Source of the DNA: Neolewinella aquimaris | Lineage (GTDB): Bacteria > Bacteroidota > Bacteroidia > Chitinophagales > Saprospiraceae | Length of the DNA: 64,000 nucleotides | Assembly: GCF_014197245.1 (NCBI RefSeq) | Contig: NZ_JACIFF010000003.1 | Location: 260,077 to 324,076, forward strand | Direction of reading: 5' to 3' | Part shown: piece after piece, positions 42,223-51,719 of the stretch | Layout: each line of letters starts with the position of its first letter | Numbering within the stretch: position 1 is the stretch's first letter | Made by a program: the position numbers and the translations under genes | The notes under the pieces: model-generated | The model's database searches: none | What the model was told of the DNA's origin: nothing | The model's input: the letters and a program-made list of their open reading frames with translations, nothing else

Positions 42223-45200
42223 AGTTCATAGTTATGGGAGTAGGCTTCCCGGGTGCTGGGTACATCCGGCTTCACGAAGTACATGTCGATTTCCCCCTTA
42301 TTCTTGGCGGCCACCTTCCCCCGGTGTACGCAGTTGAAGCGGTGGGCGATCAGGTCGCGGGTAGTGCCCGAAATATTGATCTTGCCGGGAATACCGCTCG
42401 ATTCCATCCGGGCGGCAGTATTGACGGTGTCCCCCCAGATGTCGTAGGCAAACTTCTTCTGGCCAACCACCCCGGCCACCACCGGTCCGGAGTGCAGCCC
42501 GATGCGGAGTTCAAAGTGGGGTAGGCCGAGCGCTTTTTGTTCCCGGCTTTGCGCCACCGTCCACGCCTGAATCTCGATGGCGGCATTGACCATGTCCACC
42601 GCGTGGGTGTCGTTGGGGGTCGGCAGGCCACCCACGCACATGTAAGCGTCGCCGATGGTCTTGATCTTTTCGATGTTGTGGCGGCCGATGATCTCGTCGA
42701 AGGCCCGGAAGTACACGTCGATGCTGCTGACGAGCTCCTCGGCCGTCATGCCCTCCGCGTGGTAGGTGAAGCCCTTGAAGTCGGTGAACATCACGGTTAC
42801 GCTATCGAAGCGACGTGGCACGGTGCGGCCGAATTGCTTGAGTTCTTCGGCCGTTTCCTGGGGCAGGATGTTGAGTAGGAGATCATCCGACTTGGCTTTT
42901 TCCACCGCCAGCTCCTCGGTACGTTCGCGCACTTTTTCCTCCAGGTTCTCGTAAAGCAGGGCATTGTCGATGGAGATGGCGATCTGTCCGGACAGCAGCG
43001 CCAGCAGGTCGATCCGCTCGGGCGTGAAGACACCCGTCGCCAGCTTGTTTTCGAGGTAGAGGATGCCGACGAATTTGCCCTGGTTGACGAAGGGCAGGCA
43101 GAGCACGGAGCGGGACTTTTCCGACGACAGGTGGGGATCGTGGGCAAACCGCTCGTCGTTGGCCGCATCGTCAATTACAACGGGGCGGCGCGTACGGCTC
43201 ACGAACTCCACTACGGACTGTGCCACCAGATCCGATTGCTCTACTGGAATAGCCTGCAGCACCTGCGTCCCCGCCCCTTCTACGGAAAACGCGGCCTGAA
43301 CGAGCAGCCGATCGTCCCGCTTTAGCAGGAGGACTCCCTCGTCGGCTCCGGCGTTTTCAATGACGATGGACATCAGGTTGTTCAGCATACTCCCCAGCTG
43401 GATCTCCCCCGAGATGGAAGTGGCGGCCTTCAGCACGGTCTGGAGATCCAGATTGGTGGTGTGGTTGAAATCCGAAAAGGATTGCAGGGTGTGGGTGCCG
43501 CTGGTAGCGCTACCGCCCAATCGTCCCGTGGCCGATACGAACGATGGGTAGCGGCGCTCCAGGTCCTTCAGTTTGGCTTCGGCTCCCCACTCCCGGTAAT
43601 TGCTGTAGGCCGACTTAATGTAAAACTCGGCCAGCTTCTCGAACTTTTCGTTCAGGTAGGCCCGCCCGGCCAGCTCGTAAGCCAGGGCCGCTTCGTGGAG
43701 ATAGTCGTTGGCCGCCGCCCCGGCGATGGCACGATCGTAAGCCAGGCGAGCCTCACCGAACCTGCCCTGTACCCGGTACCGCTCCGCTTCCATCAGGTCG
43801 GCCTTGTGCCGGTAGTTTTCGGGGGCATCCCTGGCCCACTTCCGCATCTTTCGGATGTTGGCCTTGGCGCGGCGCATGTACTTGCGCTGGAGCGTCGCGT
43901 CGGCTTTCCGGTACAGCGACAGGTACACCAGGGCTTCGTAAAAATGGTGGTTCGGGATCTCGAATTTGGCCAGCACGGCTTCGAGGAGGTCGCGGCAACG
44001 TTCGGCATGGACGGCTGCGTTCGCATAGTCGCGGAAGTGACAGCCCAGGATGAGCTTATTGAAGTGAATGAAGAAGGTGCCCGTCTGGTCCTTGCGTTCG
44101 GCATTCTGGACGGTCATCTTCTCCTCGTCGTAGGCCGTGCCGGTCAGGATGAGGGGGTTGGCGGACTTGCCCATGAAGTTGAGCATCCCCTGGCGGTATA
44201 CTTCATTGTAGTTGAAGTTGGTTTCCTGCTTCAGTTGGCGGTAGCTGCGGCTGTAGGCGGCGGTCTCTTCCTCGATGCGCGGCAGGGGGCGGCCGATGAG
44301 GTAAGAGTGAATGCAGTAAATGTTGGAGTTGATGCAGGCAAACTCGATGGCACCGGTCTCCAGGCCGATGTGGTAGGACTCCTGGAGGGGCCGCAGCGTA
44401 TTGCGGACGTGCTCGTTCCAGTTGATGATCAGGGCGTAGACGGGACAGTAGATCTGGGTAGTCCAGGCGCGCTCCTCGAATTTTTCCATCAGGGCCAGGC
44501 CCAGTTTTCCGTAACGGTAGCCCGACTTCATATCCTCCAGCACGCCACACATGATGACGCCGTAGGTAGCGAAGGCGAAGGCACTCAGGGCGGTATTGCC
44601 GTAGCGGAGCGACATGTGGCACATGCGGAAAATGACGAGGGGAAAAAGGTTGGGCCGGGCCCAGTAGGAGGATGAGGCGATGTCGGCAATGATGCGCATG
44701 GCCGCGATCTTTTCCGGGTTGACCATCACCGGCAGTTGCTCGAGCGCATCGACGTCCTTTCCGTAAAGCTTCAGTTTGGTGCGCAGCAGGTCGGCCATCA
44801 CGTGCGGCAACCGGGGCTTCTTCGGGAACCGCTCTCCGAGCTGGGCCAGTACTTCCAGCCCGGTATCGATGGCCTCGTGCAGCTGGTTTTTGGCTTTGTA
44901 GGAAAGGATGCGGATCTCGTAGGGAGCCACCTTGTCGAGCAGGGCCCGGGCGTGATCGAGCACTTCTTTGATCAGGGCGTCCATGGTAGCGAACTCGCCG
45001 CTCAGGTAGTTGCACTCCGCGGCTTCGGTGTGGAGGTCGCGACTGAGCGCGTAGTGCTCCTGCCAGTGGTTCTCCGGCAACAGGTCGATCCCCACTTGCA
45101 GGTACTCCGCCGCCCTGCGGAAGGCCGAAGCCTGCTTGGCCCGCCGGCCGGCGGCCAGGTTCAGGTCGACCAAGCGGAGTCGTTCTTCCGGATCGGTGAT

Positions 45201-47342
45201 GGCCGATAGCCCACGGTTGAGCTGGTTGGCAATGTCGAAGAGCCGCTCACCGTGCTCGGCCTCCGGGATGCTGGAGAGCAGCAGCCGACCGATCCGGGCG
45301 TGCATCGGGGCGCTTTCGGCGGGCGGGATGAGGGAGTAGACGGCCTGCTGGATCCGGTCGTGGGCGAAGCTGTAATCCTCGCCGTCGGGTACGATGAGTC
45401 CTTCGTACAGGGCTGCGAAGAGCGTCTCGGTCACCTCCCGCTCGGAGGTGCCCTCGATCAGGGCCAGCGTCTCGACCCGGAAGCTGCTGCCGATGCTGGA
45501 TCCGACCTTTAGCAGTTCCTGAGTGGGGCCCGGTAACTTGCGGATCTTCCCGGCCATCAGCTCGACCACGTTATCGGTGATGTTCAGGGCTTGGATTTCG
45601 GTAGCGTTCCAGTCCCAGATCGCCCGCTGGTGATCGAAGCTCAGCCACCCTTCTTCGTACAGGGAGTGGAGGAACTGGGTGGTGAAGAAGGCGTTGCCGC
45701 GCGTCTTTTCGTACACCAGCTTGGTCAGTTCATCCGCTTTTTCCGGGGATACGGCGGTGGCGTCACCGATTAGTTGGCTGACGTCTTCCCGGCTTAGGTT
45801 GCCGATCTCGATGGTGGAGACGGTGGCGCCGGCCTCGCGCACTTCGTTGATGGTTTGTATAAAGGGGTGGGATGCGCTCACCTCATTATCGCGGTAGGCG
45901 CCGATACAGAGGATGTACCGGTTGTCGATGTCCGTGAGCAGCATACGCAGCAGGCCGAGGGAGGCTGAATCGGCCCACTGCAGGTCGTCGATGAAGAGCA
46001 CGATCGGCTGGTCCGCGCTGGAGATCGTCTGTACGAATTTGCGGAAGACGTAGTTGAAGCGGTTCTGGGATTCCGACCCACCCAGTTCCGGTACTTCCGG
46101 TTGGGGACCGATGACCAGTTCCAGGTTCGGAATGACGGCGGTAAGCACCCGCCCCTCGGTCCCGACGGCAGCCTGAATATTATCGCGAATACCCGCCAGT
46201 CGCTCCTCCTTTTCGGTCAGAATGAGGTCGACGAAGCGGGTAAAGGCCTCGATGAGGGCAAAGTAGGGCACCGCCCGCTGGAATTGGTCGAACTTGCCCT
46301 CGATGAAGTAGCCCCGCGCCCGGGTGATTGGTTTGTGTACCTCCCGCACGAGCGCCGATTTGCCCGTACCGGAGTATCCGGCCACCAGTACCACCTCCAT
46401 TTTGCCCTGACCCACTCGCTCGAAGGCGCGCAGCAACTCGGTCACTTCCCGTTCGCGGCCGTAGAGCTTCTGAACGAGTTGGAACTTCCCCGAATGATCG
46501 TTTTCTCCAAGGGGAAATGAGCCGATACCCCCGCCGGATGTGTGGGCCTTCAAACAACGGCACAGGTCGTGGTGCAGGCCGCGGGCGGATTGGTACCGGT
46601 CCTCCGCGTTCTTTGCCAGCAGTCGGTCGACCAAGCGGGAGAGTTGCTCGGGTACTTCGGGGTTCACCGTGTTCACCGGCACCGGTCGCTGGGCGATGTG
46701 GCGGTGTACCAGTTCAAGGGGGTCGTGGGTGTCGAAGGGGTGGCAACCCGTCAGCATCTCGTAGAACACGACGCCGGCCGAATAGAGGTCGGTGCGGTAG
46801 TCCACCACCCGGTTCATGCGGCCGGTTTGCTCGGGGGAAATGTAGCGTAAGTTGCCCTCCAGCCGCTCGGGGTTGCCGAGGTTTTGTTCCTTTAGGTTGA
46901 TGCGCGTCGAAATGCCGAAGTCAATAACCGTCACCCTCCGCTCCGGCAGGTCGACCAGGATATTGTAGGGGCTGATGTCGCGGTGGATGATGCCGCTCTC
47001 GTGGATGTTCCGCAGGGCATCGCTGAGTGAAACGGCTAGGTGCAGCACGTCGGTGACATCGTGTTGGTGTTCCCCGGCCAGATCCGCCAGGGTGGGCGCA
47101 TCGATCCATTCCAGGATCAGCGAATGGCGGTTCTTGATTTTTTCCTTTCCCAGCGTGCGGCGCACCCCGGGCAGGTTGAGTCCCTCGGTAATGTCGTGTT
47201 CGGTATAAAATTTGGCGATTTCACGGGGTGTAGGGAACTCATAGTTGAGGCTTTTACGCAGCACGGGCTGCCCCCACTTACTTTCGGGCACATAGGAAAT
47301 GCGCGAGCGTATGCTCTCGTAAAGTACTTTTTCTACCGTCAT
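42219..47342 (-). CDS. Ser/Thr kinase-AAA ATPase-GAF-adenylate cyclase signalling protein
   Basis: A 1707-residue, predicted cytoplasmic, multi-domain regulator. The kinase domain covers about 1-265 (K30, HRDISPYN 120-127, DFG 141-143; the glycine loop is weak). An AAA_16-type ATPase follows (GYSGTGKS near 322, VLFIDDLQWAD further on) and then a long helical TPR-like region. A GAF domain lies at about 1315-1460, then a coiled coil, and last a class III cyclase. The cyclase keeps metal Asp residues near 1521 and 1565, the adenine-type Lys near 1561 and Asp near 1634, and Asn/Arg near 1641/1645. So cAMP is the likely product. Similar kinase-ATPase-GAF proteins in cyanobacteria usually end in a histidine kinase. 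It is coupled to the hemoprotein and lipoxygenase genes. Confidence 0.9.
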   Translation of the reverse strand: MTVEKVLYESIRSRISYVPESKWGQPVLRKSLNYEFPTPREIAKFYTEHDITEGLNLPGVRRTLGKEKIKNRHSLILEWIDAPTLADLAGEHQHDVTDVLHLAVSLSDALRNIHESGIIHRDISPYNILVDLPERRVTVIDFGISTRINLKEQNLGNPERLEGNLRYISPEQTGRMNRVVDYRTDLYSAGVVFYEMLTGCHPFDTHDPLELVHRHIAQRPVPVNTVNPEVPEQLSRLVDRLLAKNAEDRYQSARGLHHDLCRCLKAHTSGGGIGSFPLGENDHSGKFQLVQKLYGREREVTELLRAFERVGQGKMEVVLVAGYSGTGKSALVREVHKPITRARGYFIEGKFDQFQRAVPYFALIEAFTRFVDLILTEKEERLAGIRDNIQAAVGTEGRVLTAVIPNLELVIGPQPEVPELGGSESQNRFNYVFRKFVQTISSADQPIVLFIDDLQWADSASLGLLRMLLTDIDNRYILCIGAYRDNEVSASHPFIQTINEVREAGATVSTIEIGNLSREDVSQLIGDATAVSPEKADELTKLVYEKTRGNAFFTTQFLHSLYEEGWLSFDHQRAIWDWNATEIQALNITDNVVELMAGKIRKLPGPTQELLKVGSSIGSSFRVETLALIEGTSEREVTETLFAALYEGLIVPDGEDYSFAHDRIQQAVYSLIPPAESAPMHARIGRLLLSSIPEAEHGERLFDIANQLNRGLSAITDPEERLRLVDLNLAAGRRAKQASAFRRAAEYLQVGIDLLPENHWQEHYALSRDLHTEAAECNYLSGEFATMDALIKEVLDHARALLDKVAPYEIRILSYKAKNQLHEAIDTGLEVLAQLGERFPKKPRLPHVMADLLRTKLKLYGKDVDALEQLPVMVNPEKIAAMRIIADIASSSYWARPNLFPLVIFRMCHMSLRYGNTALSAFAFATYGVIMCGVLEDMKSGYRYGKLGLALMEKFEERAWTTQIYCPVYALIINWNEHVRNTLRPLQESYHIGLETGAIEFACINSNIYCIHSYLIGRPLPRIEEETAAYSRSYRQLKQETNFNYNEVYRQGMLNFMGKSANPLILTGTAYDEEKMTVQNAERKDQTGTFFIHFNKLILGCHFRDYANAAVHAERCRDLLEAVLAKFEIPNHHFYEALVYLSLYRKADATLQRKYMRRAKANIRKMRKWARDAPENYRHKADLMEAERYRVQGRFGEARLAYDRAIAGAAANDYLHEAALAYELAGRAYLNEKFEKLAEFYIKSAYSNYREWGAEAKLKDLERRYPSFVSATGRLGGSATSGTHTLQSFSDFNHTTNLDLQTVLKAATSISGEIQLGSMLNNLMSIVIENAGADEGVLLLKRDDRLLVQAAFSVEGAGTQVLQAIPVEQSDLVAQSVVEFVSRTRRPVVIDDAANDERFAHDPHLSSEKSRSVLCLPFVNQGKFVGILYLENKLATGVFTPERIDLLALLSGQIAISIDNALLYENLEEKVRERTEELAVEKAKSDDLLLNILPQETAEELKQFGRTVPRRFDSVTVMFTDFKGFTYHAEGMTAEELVSSIDVYFRAFDEIIGRHNIEKIKTIGDAYMCVGGLPTPNDTHAVDMVNAAIEIQAWTVAQSREQKALGLPHFELRIGLHSGPVVAGVVGQKKFAYDIWGDTVNTAARMESSGIPGKINISGTTRDLIAHRFNCVHRGKVAAKNKGEIDMYFVKPDVPSTREAYSHNYEL

Positions 47343-47441
47343 CAGTGCCTCGTTTCAAAACAAGCTGGGGAACACGTGGCGGCTTGTCTCGGCCCTTGCT
47401 AATATACGTTATCTCGTCAATATTGGTGTTCGCACATTGTT

Positions 47442-47460
47442 TGGGCGGGGACGCAGGAGC
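47442..47460 (+). repeat. Dispersed G-rich 19-mer
   Basis: GGGCGGGGACGCAGGAGCA, the main form, in the divergent spacer between the kinase and TPR genes. Identical to 61942-61960. Confidence 0.75.
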
Positions 47461-47524
47461 AGTGAAGGCCGGAAATGCCGGGCGGATTACACCTAATCCG
47501 GCGCGACTGCGTTTATCTTGGACT

Positions 47525-49324
47525 ATGCGCAATCTTCTCCTGCTCCTTATTCTCGCTGGCGTGTGCCGGCTTTCCGCCCAGTCCAATCAGCTGGCGCAGC
47601 AGTATTTCATGGACGGCGAATACGAAAAATCGGCAGAGCTCTACCTGGCACTGGCCGAGGAGAATTACAATCCGTTCTACTTCGACCGCTACGTGAGCAG
47701 CCTCATGAACCTGCAGCGCTACGACGAGGCCGAAGACGCCCTGAAAAAGCAGATCAAACGCATGCCCGACGAGCTCGCGCTACGGGTCAAGTACGGACAG
47801 CTGCTCGAACAAAAATTTGACGCGCCGGCGGCCGAAAAGCAGTACCGGGAAGCCATCAAAAGCCTGAAGGGCGACCACATCCAGATCACCCAACTGGCCA
47901 ACGCCTTCATCGTCCTGACCAAGTACGAATACGCCATCGAAACCTACGAGCGCGGCGATAAGCTGTTGAAGGGAAACGTGTCGTTCGCCTTTAACCTCGG
48001 TGACCTGTACCGCCGGAAGGGAGACGTGGAACCCATGATTTCCAACTACCTCGATGCGCTGGTCGAGGATCCCCGCCGGGGCCGCAACGTGCAGACCTAC
48101 TTTCAACGCTACCTCGACAGTGAGGGCCTGGAGGAGGCCCAAAAGCAGTTGTACGCCCGGATTCAGGAGGACCGCAAGGACAATCCCGTATACCCCGAAA
48201 TGCTCGGTTGGATCCTCATTCAGCGCAAAGACTACAAGGGTGCCCTACGGCAAGCGCGGGCCCTGGATAGGAAGCTTAGCGAGAATGGAGAACGGGTGTT
48301 CGACATCGGGACCCTGGCCTCGAATGCCAGCGACTACGAGACGGCCATCGCCGCCTTCGACTACATCGTGGAGAATAAGGCACCCGCCTCCCCCTATTAC
48401 CTGGAGGCCAAGCGGGAAGGTCTGCTGACCCGCCGCCGGGCGATCACGAACGGTTACGCCTACACCGAAGACGATCTGCGAATTCTCGAAACCGCCTACC
48501 TGGAATTTCTGGGTCAGTTCGGTAACAACCCGGCCTCGGCCCGCATCGCGATCCAACTGGCGGAACTTGAAGCCCTTTACCTCAATGACCTCCCCAAAGC
48601 AACGGAGATTCTCCTTCGTATTGTCGAGCTCAACGGCGTGGAGGAAAACGTACGCGCCCGTGCCAAGATCGCCCTGGCAGACTACTACCTGATGCAGGGA
48701 GAAGTATGGGAGTCGACGCTGTTGTACAGTCAGGTTGACAAGCAATTTAAGGAGGATTTGTTGGGGCACGAAGCTCGCTTCCGCAACGCCCGCCTCAGCT
48801 ACTTTCGGGGCGATTTCGAGTGGGCGCAGTCGCAGTTTGACGTGCTCAAAGCCTCTACCTCCCGCCTCATCGCCAATGATGCCCTCGACCTGTCGGTCTT
48901 CATAATGGATAATCTCGGTCTCGATACCAGTGCCGTTGCCCTACAGACCTACGCCGATGCCGAACTGCTTACGTTTCAGAACCGATTCGACGAAGCCTTC
49001 GCCACCCTGGATAAGTTAGTCGATGACTTTCCCGGTCATGATCTGGAGGATGATGTGGTTTACCTCCGCGGCCGCCTGTACCACAAACTCCGGAAGTACG
49101 ATGAGGCTGCCGGGCAGTACCAAAAAGTCATCGACAACTACCCTAAGAGTATCCGCCTCGACAACGCCCTTTTCGCCCTGGCCGGGCTTTACGAAAATCA
49201 GCTCGACGACAAGGCCAAGGCACAACAGCTATACGAAACCCTTTTTATCGACTACAGCAACAGCATTTTGGCGGTGGAGGCCCGTAAAAAATACCGGGAG
49301 TTGAGGGGGGATCCGGTACAGTGA
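47525..49324 (+). CDS. Exported TPR-repeat protein
   Basis: A 599-residue protein from ATG 47525. A signal peptide (MRNLLLLLILAGVCRLSAQS) is followed by many tetratricopeptide-like helical pairs (for example QYFMDGEYEKSAELYLALAE and YDEAAGQYQKVIDNYPKS). The longer frame from 47345 runs through the divergent promoter region and the G-rich 19-mer, so I reject it. It probably works as a periplasmic scaffold. No specific role can be inferred, and the divergent neighbour is the kinase-cyclase gene. Confidence 0.85.
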   Translation: MRNLLLLLILAGVCRLSAQSNQLAQQYFMDGEYEKSAELYLALAEENYNPFYFDRYVSSLMNLQRYDEAEDALKKQIKRMPDELALRVKYGQLLEQKFDAPAAEKQYREAIKSLKGDHIQITQLANAFIVLTKYEYAIETYERGDKLLKGNVSFAFNLGDLYRRKGDVEPMISNYLDALVEDPRRGRNVQTYFQRYLDSEGLEEAQKQLYARIQEDRKDNPVYPEMLGWILIQRKDYKGALRQARALDRKLSENGERVFDIGTLASNASDYETAIAAFDYIVENKAPASPYYLEAKREGLLTRRRAITNGYAYTEDDLRILETAYLEFLGQFGNNPASARIAIQLAELEALYLNDLPKATEILLRIVELNGVEENVRARAKIALADYYLMQGEVWESTLLYSQVDKQFKEDLLGHEARFRNARLSYFRGDFEWAQSQFDVLKASTSRLIANDALDLSVFIMDNLGLDTSAVALQTYADAELLTFQNRFDEAFATLDKLVDDFPGHDLEDDVVYLRGRLYHKLRKYDEAAGQYQKVIDNYPKSIRLDNALFALAGLYENQLDDKAKAQQLYETLFIDYSNSILAVEARKKYRELRGDPVQ

Positions 49325-49364
49325 GGGGGTGAACGAGGAATGAAGGATTGAGGGGTGAGGGGCA

Positions 49365-49395
49365 TTGACAAACTCAGTTCCATGCGTTAACTTTG
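49365..49395 (+). promoter_or_regulatory. Full Bacteroidota-type promoter for the TonB-like gene
   Basis: TTG (49365-49367), 20-nt spacer, TAACTTTG (49388-49395), then 16 nt to ATG 49412. The best complete match to the -33/-7 consensus in the window. The preceding 40 bp are GA-rich low-complexity sequence. Confidence 0.7.
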
Positions 49396-49411
49396 GTAAA
49401 ACGCCTCTACC

Positions 49412-49996
49412 ATGAATACCTTCGGTCTGAACTCCCGCTTTTTTGCCGCCGGCATGGTACTTACCCTCCTGCTATCCATGCTGGCTTGGGGATTTCGGCA
49501 GGCACCCGAAGCGGCCAGGGAAACCCTACGCCAGGATACCAGGTACGGGCACGAAAGACGGGCAATGGAGATCTACTTCAACGGCAGCGGGCGGGAGTGT
49601 GGCGATATTTCCGTACAACGGCCCCGCCTGCCTCCAAAAGAAAAGTTGTCCCTACCGATCTATCCGGGATGCGAAGATGAAGCCGGCTACGAAGACCGGG
49701 TATTCTGTGGGATCAAGCGGTTCTCCACCTTCATCGAAACGAACAGAGTCCATCCCAAGGGTTCCGCCCGCGAGCAAGTAATCGTATCCTTCAAAATTAA
49801 CAAGTCCACCGGATTGATGGAAGCGCTGCAGGTTCGCCGGTGCAAGGATCACCGCAACGGACAAGAAGCCCTGCGGGTACTTAATCTGCTCGTAGAACGA
49901 AAGGTGCGCTGGTCACCAGCCACTAAGCGTGGCGAACCCTTCGACATAGAACTGGGCATACCCGTAAGTTTCCACGGAGCACGCTGCGGAGAATAA
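49412..49996 (+). CDS. TonB C-terminal-domain-like protein
   Basis: A 194-residue protein. One N-terminal hydrophobic segment (about 10-28) serves as anchor or signal. YPGCEDEAGYEDRVFCG and FIETNRVHPKG followed by VIVSFKINKSTG match the TonB C-terminal fold common in Bacteroidota. It lacks the long Pro-rich linker of full TonB and has no ExbB/ExbD neighbours, so energy coupling is doubtful. A surface or peptidoglycan-linked role is also possible. Confidence 0.7.
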   Translation: MNTFGLNSRFFAAGMVLTLLLSMLAWGFRQAPEAARETLRQDTRYGHERRAMEIYFNGSGRECGDISVQRPRLPPKEKLSLPIYPGCEDEAGYEDRVFCGIKRFSTFIETNRVHPKGSAREQVIVSFKINKSTGLMEALQVRRCKDHRNGQEALRVLNLLVERKVRWSPATKRGEPFDIELGIPVSFHGARCGE

Positions 49997-49997
49997 C

Positions 49998-50048
49998 GGT
50001 TCGCGGCGTCCCACCGCGGTCTCATGGTTCGTGGCGTCCCGCCGCGGT
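49998..50048 (-). repeat. Two reversed units of the 28-bp minisatellite
   Basis: GGTTCGTGGCGTCCCGCCGC at 50026 continues to 50048 and is identical over 23 nt to the complement of 4604-4626. A degenerate unit precedes it at 49998-50020. Confidence 0.8.
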
Positions 50049-50114
50049 TGTCAGTGATTTATCTCGCACCAGAGGCCCCTCGACCTTTTTGGCGCGGCTC
50101 AAAATCCGCGAATA

Positions 50115-50141
50115 AATCTGCGCCCTCCGCGTAATCCGCGG
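50115..50141 (+). repeat. 27-nt dispersed repeat
   Basis: Matches the complement of 34479-34505 at 25 of 27 positions. It lies between two similar 20-bp segments (near 50061 and 50153) that read CTCG-ACC-A-AGGCCCCTC. Confidence 0.7.
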
Positions 50142-50251
50142 TTGAACCTATCTCGGACCGAAGGCCCCTCAACCTGAAACGCCCATACTCAACCCGCAAC
50201 GAAAACGAAAATTCGCTGTTTAACCGGCACGACCTACCCTTAATAAGCCAC

Positions 50252-51652
50252 GTGCGTAAACTATTCGTTTTTCTGGCGTTCGCCCTTCTGGTGGCGTGCA
50301 ATAAATACATGCCCCTTACGGAGGTGGAGCCCGTCAGCGATGCTCCCTGGAAATCGCAGGTCATCCCCGCTAGTCCTCAGCCGGAAGGAGGCGATCCGGT
50401 GGCCGGACTGGATTACCTCATCCACGGCGACTACATCGGCAGTGGCGTACCCATGGCCATAATGCGGAAGCAGGCACCGACAATGCCGCAGGACAGTCTG
50501 TATCCCCGCAATGCACTGAATGAAGGAATGCCCTACTTCATGACCGCTTTTCTGGCCCCCAACGGTGCGGAGACGGTCAATGGAAATTGCTTCACCTGCC
50601 ATTCGGGAGAGGTGGACGGACAACTCGTACTGGGATTGGGAGATAGCTGGTCCGACTACGAAAAAAGCATGGTCGTGATGGGGCAGGGCATGCGCATCGG
50701 TATGGGCCTGAAGTACAAAAAGGAAGACCCCGAAGTGGCGGCATTCAAGGATTTCGGTCGCTACTTCAAGGTGATGGCACCGAAGATCAAAACCACGCAA
50801 CCCGGTGCCAACCCGGCCTTTCGCCTGGCGGAAGCGTGCATGATGCACCGTGATCCCGAGGATCTTACCTACGTAGACGAGCCGCAGTACGAGATGTGGG
50901 ACTACAACATCGCCACCGATACCCCGCCCCTCTGGAACGTCAAGAAGAAAAATGCGCTCTATTATAATGGCATCGGCCGGGGCAGCATGCCTAAATTGCT
51001 ACTCCAGGCCAGCGTACTTGGCGTGCCGGACAGCACCCACAGCCGCAAATCGGTGGAAGCCTTTAAGGACGTGTATGCCTGGTTGCAGACTTTGGAACCC
51101 CCTGCCTACCCCGGTGAGGTGGATGAGGTAATGGCCAGGGAAGGTGAATTACTCTTCAACGACAAGTGCGCCGGTTGCCACGGTACTTACGGTGCGGAAG
51201 AAACCTATCCAAACAAGGTGATTCACCTCGACGTAGTAAAGACCGATCGCCTCTACGCTGATTACATCCGCCAATCGGGGATTGTCGAGTGGTACAACAA
51301 GAGCTGGTTTGCCACCAGTGAGCCGAAATCTTATTTCCAGCCAACGGATGGGTACGTGGCACCCCCACTAGACGGCATCTGGGCCTCCGCTCCCTACCTG
51401 CACAATGGGTCGGTACCCACGATCTATGAGCTGCTGGACAGCAAGAGCCGCCCCGACCGTTGGACGCGGAGTGGCGACACCAAAGCCTACGACCACGAAA
51501 GACTCGGTTGGCTGTATGATCCGGAACCGAAAAATAAGCAGTGGACCTTTGACACCACGGTACCGGGATACGGAAACGGCGGCCACACTTTCGGCGATAA
51601 ACTGAGCGATCGGGAGCGGTGGGCGGTAGTGGAATATCTTAAAACCCTGTAA
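50252..51652 (+). CDS. Diheme cytochrome c lipoprotein
   Basis: A 466-residue protein starting at GTG 50252. The lipobox LLVACN lies near residue 16. Two heme c sites are visible: CFTCH near 112 and CAGCH near 308. PPLDGIWASAPYLHNGSVPTIYELL is a segment shared with diheme peroxidases and RoxA-like rubber oxygenases. It is probably anchored to the outer membrane in the periplasm and takes part in electron transfer or oxidation of an organic substrate. No partner genes are next to it; rbfA follows after 67 nt. Confidence 0.82.
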   Translation: MRKLFVFLAFALLVACNKYMPLTEVEPVSDAPWKSQVIPASPQPEGGDPVAGLDYLIHGDYIGSGVPMAIMRKQAPTMPQDSLYPRNALNEGMPYFMTAFLAPNGAETVNGNCFTCHSGEVDGQLVLGLGDSWSDYEKSMVVMGQGMRIGMGLKYKKEDPEVAAFKDFGRYFKVMAPKIKTTQPGANPAFRLAEACMMHRDPEDLTYVDEPQYEMWDYNIATDTPPLWNVKKKNALYYNGIGRGSMPKLLLQASVLGVPDSTHSRKSVEAFKDVYAWLQTLEPPAYPGEVDEVMAREGELLFNDKCAGCHGTYGAEETYPNKVIHLDVVKTDRLYADYIRQSGIVEWYNKSWFATSEPKSYFQPTDGYVAPPLDGIWASAPYLHNGSVPTIYELLDSKSRPDRWTRSGDTKAYDHERLGWLYDPEPKNKQWTFDTTVPGYGNGGHTFGDKLSDRERWAVVEYLKTL

Positions 51653-51719
51653 GCTCCCTCCCGAGCAACCTATCTTTAAGTGTCAGCGTTGCCTTGTACC
51701 AACCAAAAAACCTTTCCCC

